DNA of 16,942 bases, taken from JAZGEG01 sp964346665 (GTDB lineage: Archaea; Aenigmatarchaeota; Aenigmatarchaeia; QMZP01; QMZT01). Within the stretch, counting starts at the first letter, position 1. The number at the start of each line of letters is the position of its first letter. The stretch is from positions 1 through 16,942 of the forward strand of contig CAYFVC010000047.1 of the NCBI GenBank assembly GCA_964346665.1. Reading direction: 5' to 3'. Below the pieces are notes generated by a model that made no database searches, was not told the DNA's origin, and saw only the letters and a program-made list of their open reading frames with translations. The position numbers and the translations under genes were made by a program. This document shows positions 1 through 7,197 of this stretch, piece after piece.

Positions 1-1056
1 TGTGGGGAACGTTCACTGCATAAATTAGGGAAAAAGGTGGATGAAGAAGTCGAGAAGGCAAGGGAAATTCTTAAAAAATTCATTAATGCCAAAAAGACAG
101 AGGAACTTATAATAACGAAAAACACGACAGAAGGGATAAACCTCGTGGCGAATTCTCTGGATTTGAAACAGGGGGACATCGTTCTCGGAACTGAGAAAGA
201 ACACAATTCAAACCTACTCCCTTGGCAGAAACTCGCTTCCAAGGGTGTGAGGTACGAAGTTGTGGAAACGGGCGAAAACAAAAAGTTCCCCCTTGAGAAC
301 TTTAAGGAAAAGATTAACAAGAACGTCAAACTGGTTGCGATGGTTCACACCTCCAATCTCGACGGGACGACAACTCCTGCGAAAGAGATCGTAAAGATAG
401 CGAAAGATAATGGATCGTTGGTTCTTCTCGATGGGGCGCAGAGCATTCCCCACCATGAGGTAGACGTGAGAAAACTCGATGTGGATTTTCTCGCTTTCTC
501 GGGTCACAAAATGCTCGGTCCTTCGGGGACAGGAGTCTTATACGGGAAGCAGAATCTTCTCGAAGACCTCAGGACATTCATAGTCGGTGGGGGTACGGTT
601 ATTGACACGACACATCAGGAGGCGAAGTTCGAGGAGCTACCGCAAAAATTCGAGGCCGGTCTGCAGAATTACGCGGGGATTATAGGCCTGGGAGAGGCAG
701 CTAATTACCTCATGAGAATAGGCAAGGATAACGTGGAGAAACACGAAACCCTCCTGAACAGGAAGATAACGGAAGGTTTGGGGAATCTCGTGGATATACT
801 AGGACCGAGAGATCCTGAATCAAGATCTGGGATATTCAGCTTCAACGTGAAGGGGATTGACCCGCACGAGGTAGCGATGATGATGGATGAGATGGAGAAC
901 ATTTGCGTTCGTTCAGGGGCGCACTGCGTTCACTCGTGGTTCAATAAGCATAATTTGAAAGGGAGTGTTCGCGCTTCTTTCTATTTGTACAACACCCTTG
1001 AGGAATGCGAGAAGTTTATAGAAACCGTTAAGAAAGTGATTGATCTAGCTAAGTAA
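1..1056 (+). CDS. sufS: SufS-type (class II) cysteine desulfurase, 5' end missing
   Basis: PLP enzyme that takes sulfur from cysteine as an enzyme persulfide for Fe-S cluster assembly or thiolation. The frame is already open at base 1 and the first residues (CGERSLHKLG) match the family region before the first PLP-phosphate loop, so the gene starts outside the window; the GTG at 37 is not the real start. Visible motifs are NTTEGINLVA, the LDGAQS strand, the Schiff-base lysine in FSGHKMLGPSG (codon 508-510), the catalytic cysteine in RSGAHCVHSW (codon 925-927) and the class II ending VRASFYLYNT. All expected catalytic residues are present. Its stop lies 9 bp from the stop of the convergent protease gene. 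The family is certain. The symbol is by similarity; SufS and CsdA cannot be separated here. Confidence 0.93.
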   Translation, partial: CGERSLHKLGKKVDEEVEKAREILKKFINAKKTEELIITKNTTEGINLVANSLDLKQGDIVLGTEKEHNSNLLPWQKLASKGVRYEVVETGENKKFPLENFKEKINKNVKLVAMVHTSNLDGTTTPAKEIVKIAKDNGSLVLLDGAQSIPHHEVDVRKLDVDFLAFSGHKMLGPSGTGVLYGKQNLLEDLRTFIVGGGTVIDTTHQEAKFEELPQKFEAGLQNYAGIIGLGEAANYLMRIGKDNVEKHETLLNRKITEGLGNLVDILGPRDPESRSGIFSFNVKGIDPHEVAMMMDEMENICVRSGAHCVHSWFNKHNLKGSVRASFYLYNTLEECEKFIETVKKVIDLAK

Positions 1057-1068
1057 AAAGAATTTTAC
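1053..1068. terminator. A/T-rich hairpin holding both convergent stop codons
   Basis: GTAAAA (1053-1058) and TTTTAC (1063-1068) form a perfect 6-bp inverted repeat with a 4-nt loop. It contains the TAA of the desulfurase gene and, on the other strand, the TAA of the protease gene. It may help end transcription both ways, but the stem is weak and there is no long T tract. Confidence 0.3.
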
Positions 1069-3590
1069 CTGTAGTAATCTTGATTCGTTTCGTACCAGTT
1101 TCCATCTGTACATCGTACCCTGTACGCAGGGAAGTAAGTGGTGGAGGGTTTTGCTTCCCAGTTTTCATTGTCTCCTGTATCTTTATACTGGTACGCTGTT
1201 TTCTTCCCCCAAGCATAACTGTAACTATTGTATCCATACGTCCCTTCTGCACACTTACAGAACTTTCTGAACTGACTGCTGCTCCTCTTCAGGTATACGT
1301 ATTCGGAACTCCAGCATTTTGTTGTTGCTGCTTGACAATCGTTGTCATTCGTGTAATCACATCCTGTGGGGCAGCAACCATCGTTGTCAATGCATGCAAT
1401 TATGGCTTCGTTGCTGCATGAGGCATCACAGGTTCCTCCATAGCTACAAGTATCTGTAGTGCACGCATCACTATCATCACAGTCTATGTCCACTGAACAT
1501 ACAGGAGCTGCACAAGTCCCTGAGCAACAAATTCCTCCTGTACATGCTGTGTTATCTGGAGCGTTTATGTAAGAACACGACGCTGCACAAGTTCCGGGAT
1601 TGTTACACGTATCTTCTGTGCATTCATCCCCATCGTTACAGTCGTCATTTGCTGAGCATACCGGTGTTACGCAATTTCCTGAGCAGCAAATCCCGCCCGC
1701 GCATGCTGTATCATCTGCTAACGGGTCATTGATACACATATCATTCACTTCATCGCAAGAGTCGATCGTACACTCATCGCCGTCATCACAATTTACAGGA
1801 GTTCCTGGTTGGCAACCTGCACTCGCATCACATATTTCTTCACCGTTACACCACAGGCCATCATCACAGTATGAGTTGTCAGGCGTATTCACACACTGAT
1901 CATTCTCCTCGTCACAGCTATCTGCTGTACAAGCTACCCCGTCTGAACAATCTCTTTCTGTCCCACCACATACTCCAGATGTACACACATCATCTATCGT
2001 ACAAAACTGACCATCGTTGCATGATGTTCCATCCGTTACGGGCGAATATTCACAACTATCCGTTTCTTCGTTGCATGAATCTGCCGTGCAAGTGTTAAGA
2101 TCATCGCAGTAATAAGCGAATCCTCCTGTGCACACGCCAGCTTGGCAGGTTTCGTTTACATTGCAAAACAATCCGTCATCACATGAAGTTCCGTCTGGTT
2201 TCGATTGAGCTATACAACTATCGCTAGTTTCGTCGCAAATTCCATCATTGCACTGATCGCTTATATGAGAACATTCTATTGGAGTTCCTGTCTGGCAGGA
2301 CCCTGACACGCATGTCTCAACTCCGTTACAGTATATCCCATCATCACAATCAGCATCTACCGTGCATTCTGGTCCTGGTCCTGTTGGCTTGACATCGAGG
2401 TACGCTTCGTAAGCGTTCACAACACCTGCTCCTGTTATCTCCGGTGTGCATGTAACCTCAACTATCTCTCCACCTCCAAAGCAACGTCCCCAAAACCAGA
2501 ATATACATTCATACTTATAACACTTGTTAACTGGGCTTGCTGTTTCGTACAAGGCAGTCTTTATCTCACTGTCCGTTAGACCGGAATCAGTTTCCAGTAA
2601 CAGGGATACGACTCCTGCAACATGAGGTGTCGCCATAGAGGTTCCCCTCATCTCACCGTATCCATCTATCAATGTAGAATAAATGTAGTCTCCAGGCGCA
2701 ACTATGTCCAAAGCAGGACCTCTTCCAGAGAAGTAAACCACATCGTTGTTGCTGTTAACAGCTCCGACTGCTATCGCTCCCGAGGCGCAACCTGGGGAAG
2801 AAACTCCTCTCCCGTCATTTCCTGCCGCTATCGCAACAGTTAAATTCTGATCTACAACCCAGTTGACCTTCGCTGCGAGGGAATCGCTATCGCAATTTTC
2901 CGTGGTATAACTCCCTCCTCCTATACTTATGCTCATCACTTTCGCGTCCGTGTTGTAGACCGCGTCTTCCATGGCAGCCATCATATCATCCTCGTAACAA
3001 TTTCCATTGACGTTACAGACTTTGTACATGTAGATTCCAGCGCCAGGCGAAACACCTTTCGAGTTCGCGTCACCCACCCCGTTTGAGGTTATTATCCCTG
3101 ATATATGCGTTCCATGTCCGTGATCATCCTCAGGATAAGGATCGTTGTTAACAAAATCGTACCCTCCAAGATATGAATCTTGCAGTTCGGGGTGGTCTGT
3201 ATCTATCCCTGTGTCCAGGATAGCGACGTTCACTCCGCTTCCTGTTATCCCCTCGGCCCAGACCTTATCCGCTCCTATCTGTTCATCTGCATTAAGATCC
3301 GTTATGTGGAATATTCTGGATTTCCTAACATTCAATTCAGATACAATATCTTTTGGGCACTCAAAAGATGATGAGCGTTTTAGCTTGTGTATCAATAAAC
3401 AACCCTTGTTCATGAAAAATTCAATGTCTTCTTTGTCGAAATCGTCAGCAATGACCCTTTCAAACAAGGTGTTTTTATCAAAAAACCTTTTTGTAACTTC
3501 TTTGTCATACTTTGCTGATACTGTCATAATGGAAAAAACCAGTACTAATGACAGTAAAATGGGTGTGATCCAATATAGTTTTTTCTTCAT
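1065..3590 (-). CDS. Secreted subtilisin-like (S8) serine protease with cysteine-rich repeat tail
   Basis: Predicted exported serine protease of 841 residues. Residues 1-26 are a signal peptide (KK, hydrophobic core, ending VSA). Residues 27-105 are probably a short propeptide. The S8 domain covers about 110-395 with the full catalytic set: Asp126 (VAILDTGID), His159 (GHGTHISG), oxyanion Asn258 (AAGNDG) and Ser318 (GTSMATPHVAG). From about 409 to 759 there are close to sixty cysteines in some 350 residues, arranged as short repeats such as DDGIYCNGVETC and CTADSCDEENDQC. This suggests many disulfides or a stalk holding the protease at the cell surface. The last ~80 residues (SEYVYLKRSSS to the end) form a separate aromatic-rich module that I do not recognise. 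A strong AGGAGG lies 5 nt before the ATG. The protease assignment is secure; the substrate is unknown. Confidence 0.95.
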   Translation of the reverse strand: MKKKLYWITPILLSLVLVFSIMTVSAKYDKEVTKRFFDKNTLFERVIADDFDKEDIEFFMNKGCLLIHKLKRSSSFECPKDIVSELNVRKSRIFHITDLNADEQIGADKVWAEGITGSGVNVAILDTGIDTDHPELQDSYLGGYDFVNNDPYPEDDHGHGTHISGIITSNGVGDANSKGVSPGAGIYMYKVCNVNGNCYEDDMMAAMEDAVYNTDAKVMSISIGGGSYTTENCDSDSLAAKVNWVVDQNLTVAIAAGNDGRGVSSPGCASGAIAVGAVNSNNDVVYFSGRGPALDIVAPGDYIYSTLIDGYGEMRGTSMATPHVAGVVSLLLETDSGLTDSEIKTALYETASPVNKCYKYECIFWFWGRCFGGGEIVEVTCTPEITGAGVVNAYEAYLDVKPTGPGPECTVDADCDDGIYCNGVETCVSGSCQTGTPIECSHISDQCNDGICDETSDSCIAQSKPDGTSCDDGLFCNVNETCQAGVCTGGFAYYCDDLNTCTADSCNEETDSCEYSPVTDGTSCNDGQFCTIDDVCTSGVCGGTERDCSDGVACTADSCDEENDQCVNTPDNSYCDDGLWCNGEEICDASAGCQPGTPVNCDDGDECTIDSCDEVNDMCINDPLADDTACAGGICCSGNCVTPVCSANDDCNDGDECTEDTCNNPGTCAASCSYINAPDNTACTGGICCSGTCAAPVCSVDIDCDDSDACTTDTCSYGGTCDASCSNEAIIACIDNDGCCPTGCDYTNDNDCQAATTKCWSSEYVYLKRSSSQFRKFCKCAEGTYGYNSYSYAWGKKTAYQYKDTGDNENWEAKPSTTYFPAYRVRCTDGNWYETNQDYYR
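1410..1715 (-). repeat. Tandem duplication of a 53-residue cysteine-rich unit in the protease tail
   Basis: Residues 626-678 and 679-727 of the protease align along their length. Both carry D(D/N)TAC(A/T)GGICCSG(N/T)C, then PVCS, DCDD/NDGD-type loops, DTC and GTC(A/D)ASCS, offset by 53 residues (159 bp). The remaining repeats in the tail are shorter and more diverged, so this looks like a fairly recent in-frame duplication. Confidence 0.8.
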
Positions 3591-3671
3591 TCTATCCTCC
3601 TATATTAGAGTAATAATACTGAAAAGCTTAAATTCTTATTTTATTATGAAAATAGACAAATTATAATTAAT
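3591..3671. promoter_or_regulatory. Divergent promoter region, protease gene / ZIP-like gene
   Basis: An A/T-rich 81-bp gap between divergent starts. AAGCTTAAATT near 3624-3636 can be read as a TATA element on either strand, 30-45 bp from each ATG. TCCTCCT at 3595-3601 is the AGGAGGA ribosome site of the minus-strand protease. No comparable ribosome site precedes the plus-strand gene, fitting a short or absent leader. Confidence 0.5.
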
Positions 3672-4355
3672 ATGCTGGCTGTGGTCTTGGGTTTGGTTTT
3701 GGCGGTAGTCCATTATTTCAATGAGAGGATTCATCCGAAGGACCCGGTCATTGAACACAAACTGGTTTCTTTCGTTGCGGGCATTTCGATAACCTACATC
3801 TTCCTTCTTCTACTTCCGGAGGTTTACAAGGGGATAGAATCGCTTAACCAGTTTCTTTTCCTTTTCATCCTAGCGGGATTCGCGTGTTTCCATCTGATAG
3901 AGAAGCACATTTACCAGCAAGAATCCAAGGAAACCCTTCACGAGGAGTTAAGGGTCGCGCATTCGACTATGTTCTTTTTCTACCATTTTGTCATAGGGAT
4001 ACTTCTGGTTGAGCTTTTGAACATAAATGTCGTGGGAGGCGTGTTGTTTTTCGTGCCCATCCTGTTTCACACAGCACTCAGCAGCGCTTCTCTGAAGGGG
4101 ATACATATAAGCATAAGGGAAAGGATTTTGCTTAAAATAGTTCTCTCTTGTTCAACATTATTTGGGGTTTTGCTTGCGTATTTCGCAATGATACCTCCAC
4201 ACATTTTGCACGCGCTTCTCGGCTTCATTGTTGGGGGGTTGCTTTACATAGTGATCAGGGATTCCATCCCGAAAGAAACGACAGGCAAAGCTATATACTT
4301 CGTTCTGGGGGTTGTTGTGTACGCCCTTATAATAGGATTAACCTGGTTTGTGTGA
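3672..4355 (+). CDS. ZIP-like (divergent) polytopic membrane protein
   Basis: 227 residues, about seven or eight hydrophobic helices. The layout resembles ZIP metal transporters: an N-terminal helix, then HKLVSFVAGISITYIFLLLLPE, a short charged loop (74-95), a helix opening with His97-Ser, a helix with His133, and the ZIP-like ending ALLGFIVGGLLYIVIRDSIP (181-200). The usual metal-binding motifs of helices 4 and 5 (HNxxDG and HExxxE) are absent; only isolated His97, His105 and His133 remain. It may be a transporter with other ligands or a ZIP-fold protein that no longer moves metal. It has its own promoter, shared divergently with the protease. The family call rests on pattern similarity only. 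Confidence 0.6.
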   Translation: MLAVVLGLVLAVVHYFNERIHPKDPVIEHKLVSFVAGISITYIFLLLLPEVYKGIESLNQFLFLFILAGFACFHLIEKHIYQQESKETLHEELRVAHSTMFFFYHFVIGILLVELLNINVVGGVLFFVPILFHTALSSASLKGIHISIRERILLKIVLSCSTLFGVLLAYFAMIPPHILHALLGFIVGGLLYIVIRDSIPKETTGKAIYFVLGVVVYALIIGLTWFV

Positions 4356-4384
4356 AAAAGAGGTTCCTTTTATTCTGAAAGATA

Positions 4385-4405
4385 TTTATATAACGGTGTT
4401 ATATA
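4385..4405 (+). promoter_or_regulatory. TATA box overlapped by a perfect 8-3-8 dyad (candidate operator)
   Basis: TTTATATAA (4385-4393) lies 22-30 bp before the ATG at 4415, which predicts a nearly leaderless mRNA. It overlaps a perfect inverted repeat, TATATAAC-GGT-GTTATATA (4387-4405). A protein bound there would cover the TATA box and the start site, as a repressor would. The core TAACGGTGTTA recurs as TAATGGTGTTA before the next gene. Confidence 0.6.
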
Positions 4406-4414
4406 TTTTTTTCT

Positions 4415-5560
4415 ATGAGACTCATCTACCTTGATAACGCGAAGACCACAAAGCTCGATCCTGAAGTTCTAAAGGAAATGAAAAGGTATTTCCTGGAATA
4501 TTACGGTCCGCCTTCCTCCACCGAGTACGGACACTCTTATGGTCTGAAAATAAAGGGGGACATCGAAAAAGCGAGGGGGGTGATAGCGAAGGCTATAAAT
4601 TCCCAATCAGAAGAAATCGTTTTCACGTCAGGGGAGATAGAGAACGATAACCTGGCGATAAAGGGGGTTTGTTTCTCCCAAAGCAAGAAGAACCACATAA
4701 TAACGACAAAAATCGAGAGGAAACCGATTCTTGATATCTTCAATTCGCTAGCGAGCATGGGATGTTACAAAACGACATATCTCGACGTGGACAAAGACGG
4801 GTTTGTCGATCCCGAGAAATTAGAAAAATCCATAACTTCCGAAACTCTCCTCGTTGTTGTCCAGCACGCGAACCCGGAGATAGGAACGATCCAGGATATC
4901 GAAAAGATTGGAAGCGTATGCAAAAAACACGGAGTTCTCCTGTACGTGGACGCTACCCAGTCCTTCACGAAAGTTCCAATAGACGTTAAGAAAATGGGGG
5001 TTGATCTGCTTTCGATATCCGCGAACAAGATTCACGGACCGAAAGGTGTCGGAGCTTTATACGTTAGGAAAGGTTTACGCTTGCAACGGCTTTTCGAGGG
5101 CGGAGAGAAATCCGAAACCCGGCCTGACCTTCCGAACGTTCCGGGGATAATGGGCTTCGCTAAAGCCATAGAGGTTTCGAAAGAAAACAGGAAGATTTCG
5201 AAGATGAGGGATTATCTTACGAATGAATTGCTGAAAATACCGAACACCGTTCTGAACGGACCTAGAAAAAAACGAATCTGCAACAACGTAAATGTAACCT
5301 TCAAATTCATAGAGGGAGAGAGCCTGCTTATGCATATGAGCATGAAAGGCATTGTGGCGACAACGGGTTCCGCCTGCTACTCTTCGGATTTGAAACCTTC
5401 CCATGTCATCCTCGCAATCGGGGGGAAGCACGAGGATGCGCACGGATCGCTCAGGTTAACTTTATCTAAATACACAACCAAAGAAGAAATAGATTACACG
5501 GTAAAATCGGTGAAGGAGATCGTTAAAAAGCTGAGGGAAATAAGTCCTTTTGGGAAATAA
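4415..5560 (+). CDS. IscS/NifS-like (class I) cysteine desulfurase with altered PLP pocket
   Basis: 381 residues, the usual IscS length. Kept features: YLDNA at the N-terminus, the Asp in LLYVDATQS (Asp179), the Schiff-base Lys205 in SANKIHGPKG, and the sulfur-carrying Cys321 in TTGSACYSSDLKPS on the class I loop. Changed features: DNAATT is DNAKTT; GATES-type SGATE is SGEIE (74-75), losing a phosphate-binding Thr; EHKAVL is ERKPIL (Arg102 for the PLP-stacking His); HVNNE is HANPE (151-155); SGHK is SANK; and the GGGQERxxRxGT loop is EGGEKSETRPDL. The core fold and both catalytic residues stay, but cofactor contacts differ from standard IscS. It lies 16 nt before a permease gene and is probably co-transcribed with it, suggesting a task tied to that membrane protein rather than general Fe-S assembly. 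PLP-dependent desulfurase activity is likely but not certain. Confidence 0.85.
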   Translation: MRLIYLDNAKTTKLDPEVLKEMKRYFLEYYGPPSSTEYGHSYGLKIKGDIEKARGVIAKAINSQSEEIVFTSGEIENDNLAIKGVCFSQSKKNHIITTKIERKPILDIFNSLASMGCYKTTYLDVDKDGFVDPEKLEKSITSETLLVVVQHANPEIGTIQDIEKIGSVCKKHGVLLYVDATQSFTKVPIDVKKMGVDLLSISANKIHGPKGVGALYVRKGLRLQRLFEGGEKSETRPDLPNVPGIMGFAKAIEVSKENRKISKMRDYLTNELLKIPNTVLNGPRKKRICNNVNVTFKFIEGESLLMHMSMKGIVATTGSACYSSDLKPSHVILAIGGKHEDAHGSLRLTLSKYTTKEEIDYTVKSVKEIVKKLREISPFGK

Positions 5561-5577
5561 TTCTAATGGTGTTAGAA
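5561..5577 (+). promoter_or_regulatory. Second copy of the TAAYGGTGTTA dyad, overlapping a ribosome site
   Basis: TTCTAA-TGGTG-TTAGAA (5561-5577) has perfect 6-bp arms and fills the gap between the desulfurase stop and the permease ATG. Its core TAATGGTGTTA (5564-5574) matches 10 of 11 bases of the core at 4391-4401. GGTG (5568-5571), 5 nt before the ATG, also serves as the ribosome site, so a protein or an RNA fold here could affect translation of the permease. Confidence 0.45.
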
Positions 5578-6731
5578 TGGGAAAGAAAGAGAACAGAATA
5601 GACCCGATATGCGGGATGAAGGGTCACATAAGGAAGCACGGACATTATTTCTGTAGTCAACAGTGTATCGAAAAATACGAGAAAGAACATGGAATAAAAG
5701 GCGAGGAATGTGTGGAATGCACAGAACCCGCTAGGAAATGGTATAAAGAGAGATTGTTTGTAGTCTCAATCGTTGTGGTTGTTATCTTGATAGTTTCCTT
5801 TTTCGTGGATTCTCTGAACCCTTTAACCTTCGCCTTCTTGGATTACTTGGGATTGATATGGTGGGCTTTGATAATCGGTTTCCTGCTGGGAGGCGTAATC
5901 GATCATTTCATCCCCAACCAATACATCAGAAGGTATCTGACCCTCCATAAGAAAAGGTCGGTTTTTTATTCGGTCTTGCTCGGTTTCCTTATGTCCGCCT
6001 GCTCGCATGGAATCCTGGCGATAGCGATCGAGTTGTATAAGAAAGGAGCTTCCACGTCTTCTGTGATAGCATTCCTCCTCGCCTCGCCCTGGGCAAACCT
6101 TCCGATAACAATCCTCTTGTTCGGGTTTTTCGGGCTCAACGCTTTCTACATCGTGATATCCGCGATAATAATCGCGATAGTAACAGGTCTTATCTATCAG
6201 GTCCTCGACAGCAGGGGGTGGGTTGAATGCAAATACTGCGATCTGAAGGTTGATGAAACTTTCTCCGTTCGCGAAGATGCGAAAAAACGGATAAAGGGTT
6301 ACAAATTAACGAAGGAGAATTTGAAAAACGATTTTAAAGGGATTTTCAAGGGTTCGTGGTCGCTTACTAAGATGGTTCTGTGGTGGATAATAATAGGGAT
6401 GTTCATGGCTTCTTTCGCTAGAGCGTTCATCCCTCACGAATGGTTCATGCTTTACTTGGGACCAACGGTGATCGGCTTGCTAGTAACGCTGATTCTAGCG
6501 ACTGTTATAGAGGTATGTTCAGAAGGATCCGCCCCTTTGGCTTTCGAAATTTTCGACCAGACCGGAGCTTTCGGAAATTCCTTCGTCTTCCTGAACGCTG
6601 GCGTTGCAACGGATTACACCGAGATCGGGCTTCTGTGGTCGAACGTGGGGAAACGAGCCGCTCTCCTGTTACCAATCATAACCGTCCCCCAGATCCTGCT
6701 TTTGGGATGGCTGTTTAATTTGTTCTTATAA
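5577..6731 (+). CDS. PF03773-type (ArsP-like) permease with N-terminal TRASH/YHS-like metal finger
   Basis: Start chosen at the ATG at 5577, behind GGTG; a TTG nine codons earlier would overlap the desulfurase gene. 384 residues. Residues 9-36 (DPICGMKG...HYFCSQQC) resemble TRASH/YHS heavy-metal fingers with Cys12, Cys26 and Cys30; Cys45 and Cys48 follow. The membrane part has two similar halves, each with a CS-x-G motif: ACSHGILAIAIELYKKGAS (141-159) and VCSEGSAPLAFEIF (313-326). The family usually has CSCG, so one cysteine per half is kept. A cytosolic loop between them carries CKYC (218-221). Relatives move trivalent organoarsenicals or have unknown substrates. The finger suggests a metal or metalloid; sulfur chemistry is also possible given the desulfurase neighbour. 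Confidence 0.8.
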   Translation: MGKKENRIDPICGMKGHIRKHGHYFCSQQCIEKYEKEHGIKGEECVECTEPARKWYKERLFVVSIVVVVILIVSFFVDSLNPLTFAFLDYLGLIWWALIIGFLLGGVIDHFIPNQYIRRYLTLHKKRSVFYSVLLGFLMSACSHGILAIAIELYKKGASTSSVIAFLLASPWANLPITILLFGFFGLNAFYIVISAIIIAIVTGLIYQVLDSRGWVECKYCDLKVDETFSVREDAKKRIKGYKLTKENLKNDFKGIFKGSWSLTKMVLWWIIIGMFMASFARAFIPHEWFMLYLGPTVIGLLVTLILATVIEVCSEGSAPLAFEIFDQTGAFGNSFVFLNAGVATDYTEIGLLWSNVGKRAALLLPIITVPQILLLGWLFNLFL

Positions 6732-6747
6732 TCGCGTGATACAAACC

Positions 6748-6760
6748 TTTATATATTTTT
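6748..6760 (+). promoter_or_regulatory. TATA box of the thioredoxin-like gene
   Basis: TTTATATATTTTT lies 27-39 bp before the ATG at 6787. It would place transcription start near 6775, which rules out the in-frame GTG at 6736 as the translation start. Confidence 0.6.
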
Positions 6761-6786
6761 ACTTTATAGTAGTTAATAGAATTGGC

Positions 6787-7167
6787 ATGAGAGACGGAAT
6801 GGACATGATGATAGCGAGCGGGACATTGATGTTGATTCTGATAGCTGTAATTTTCTACTCTATCAAACCCCCCACTTATACCGGTTTTATGACGGCAGAA
6901 TTCGTGGACGTGGATATTGAATCATTCGCAAAATGCATTTACAAGAGTGGAGCGACCCTTTACATTTCTGATAACTGCGAGAGATGCGAGGAACAAAAAA
7001 ACGTTTTCGGAGAGAACTTCGAACACCTGAATCCTATTGAATGCGAAAACACATGTGAAAGAAAGGATGTCACGAAATTCCCCACGTGGGTGTTCAAGGG
7101 AAAGAAATACGAGAGCGTGCTGTCTCTAAAGCGAATCAGCGAACTCACGGGGTGCAGTGTTTCATAG
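6787..7167 (+). CDS. Membrane-anchored thioredoxin-like protein (VKOR-partner type)
   Basis: 126 residues from the chosen ATG. One N-terminal membrane helix (about 7-27) is followed by YTGF and an exported thioredoxin-like domain. The active site is Cys64-x-x-Cys67 (DNCERC); a second pair, Cys86 and Cys90, lies in IECENTC; FPTW (98-101) supplies the cis-proline strand and WVFKGKKYESVLSLKRISELTG gives the ending. The order CxxC, ...VEC...C..., FPTW, G..Y.G..SLE.L...G is that of the thioredoxin domain fused to VKOR membrane proteins, here without the VKOR membrane part. It probably exchanges disulfides outside the membrane. It follows the permease by 55 bp with its own TATA box. Confidence 0.75.
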   Translation: MRDGMDMMIASGTLMLILIAVIFYSIKPPTYTGFMTAEFVDVDIESFAKCIYKSGATLYISDNCERCEEQKNVFGENFEHLNPIECENTCERKDVTKFPTWVFKGKKYESVLSLKRISELTGCSVS

Positions 7168-7175
7168 TTTTATTA
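7168..7175 (+). promoter_or_regulatory. TATA-like element for the resolvase gene
   Basis: TTTATTAA lies 23-30 bp before the ATG at 7198, in the position expected for a leaderless archaeal transcript. No ribosome-site match is seen before this start. Confidence 0.45.
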
Positions 7176-7197
7176 ATCTTACATTCAAAATATTCTC

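Noticed and set aside
3145..3666. Long plus-strand open frame of 173 codons
   Set aside because: It lies opposite the protease propeptide and catalytic domain, shows no family motif and has a composition expected of a mirrored coding region. The same holds for the open frames opposite the cysteine-rich tail at 1080-2098.
4353..4376. Terminator hairpin after the ZIP-like gene (AAAAGAGG/CCTTTT)
   Set aside because: The arms do not pair fully and the loop would be 2 nt, too small to form.
5550..5576. TTG start for the permease
   Set aside because: It overlaps the desulfurase end and has no ribosome site; the ATG at 5577 has GGTG at good distance.
6736..6786. GTG start giving the thioredoxin-like protein 17 extra residues
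   Set aside because: The TATA box at 6748-6760 would lie within the coding region, and the extra residues add an awkward aromatic run before a complete membrane anchor.
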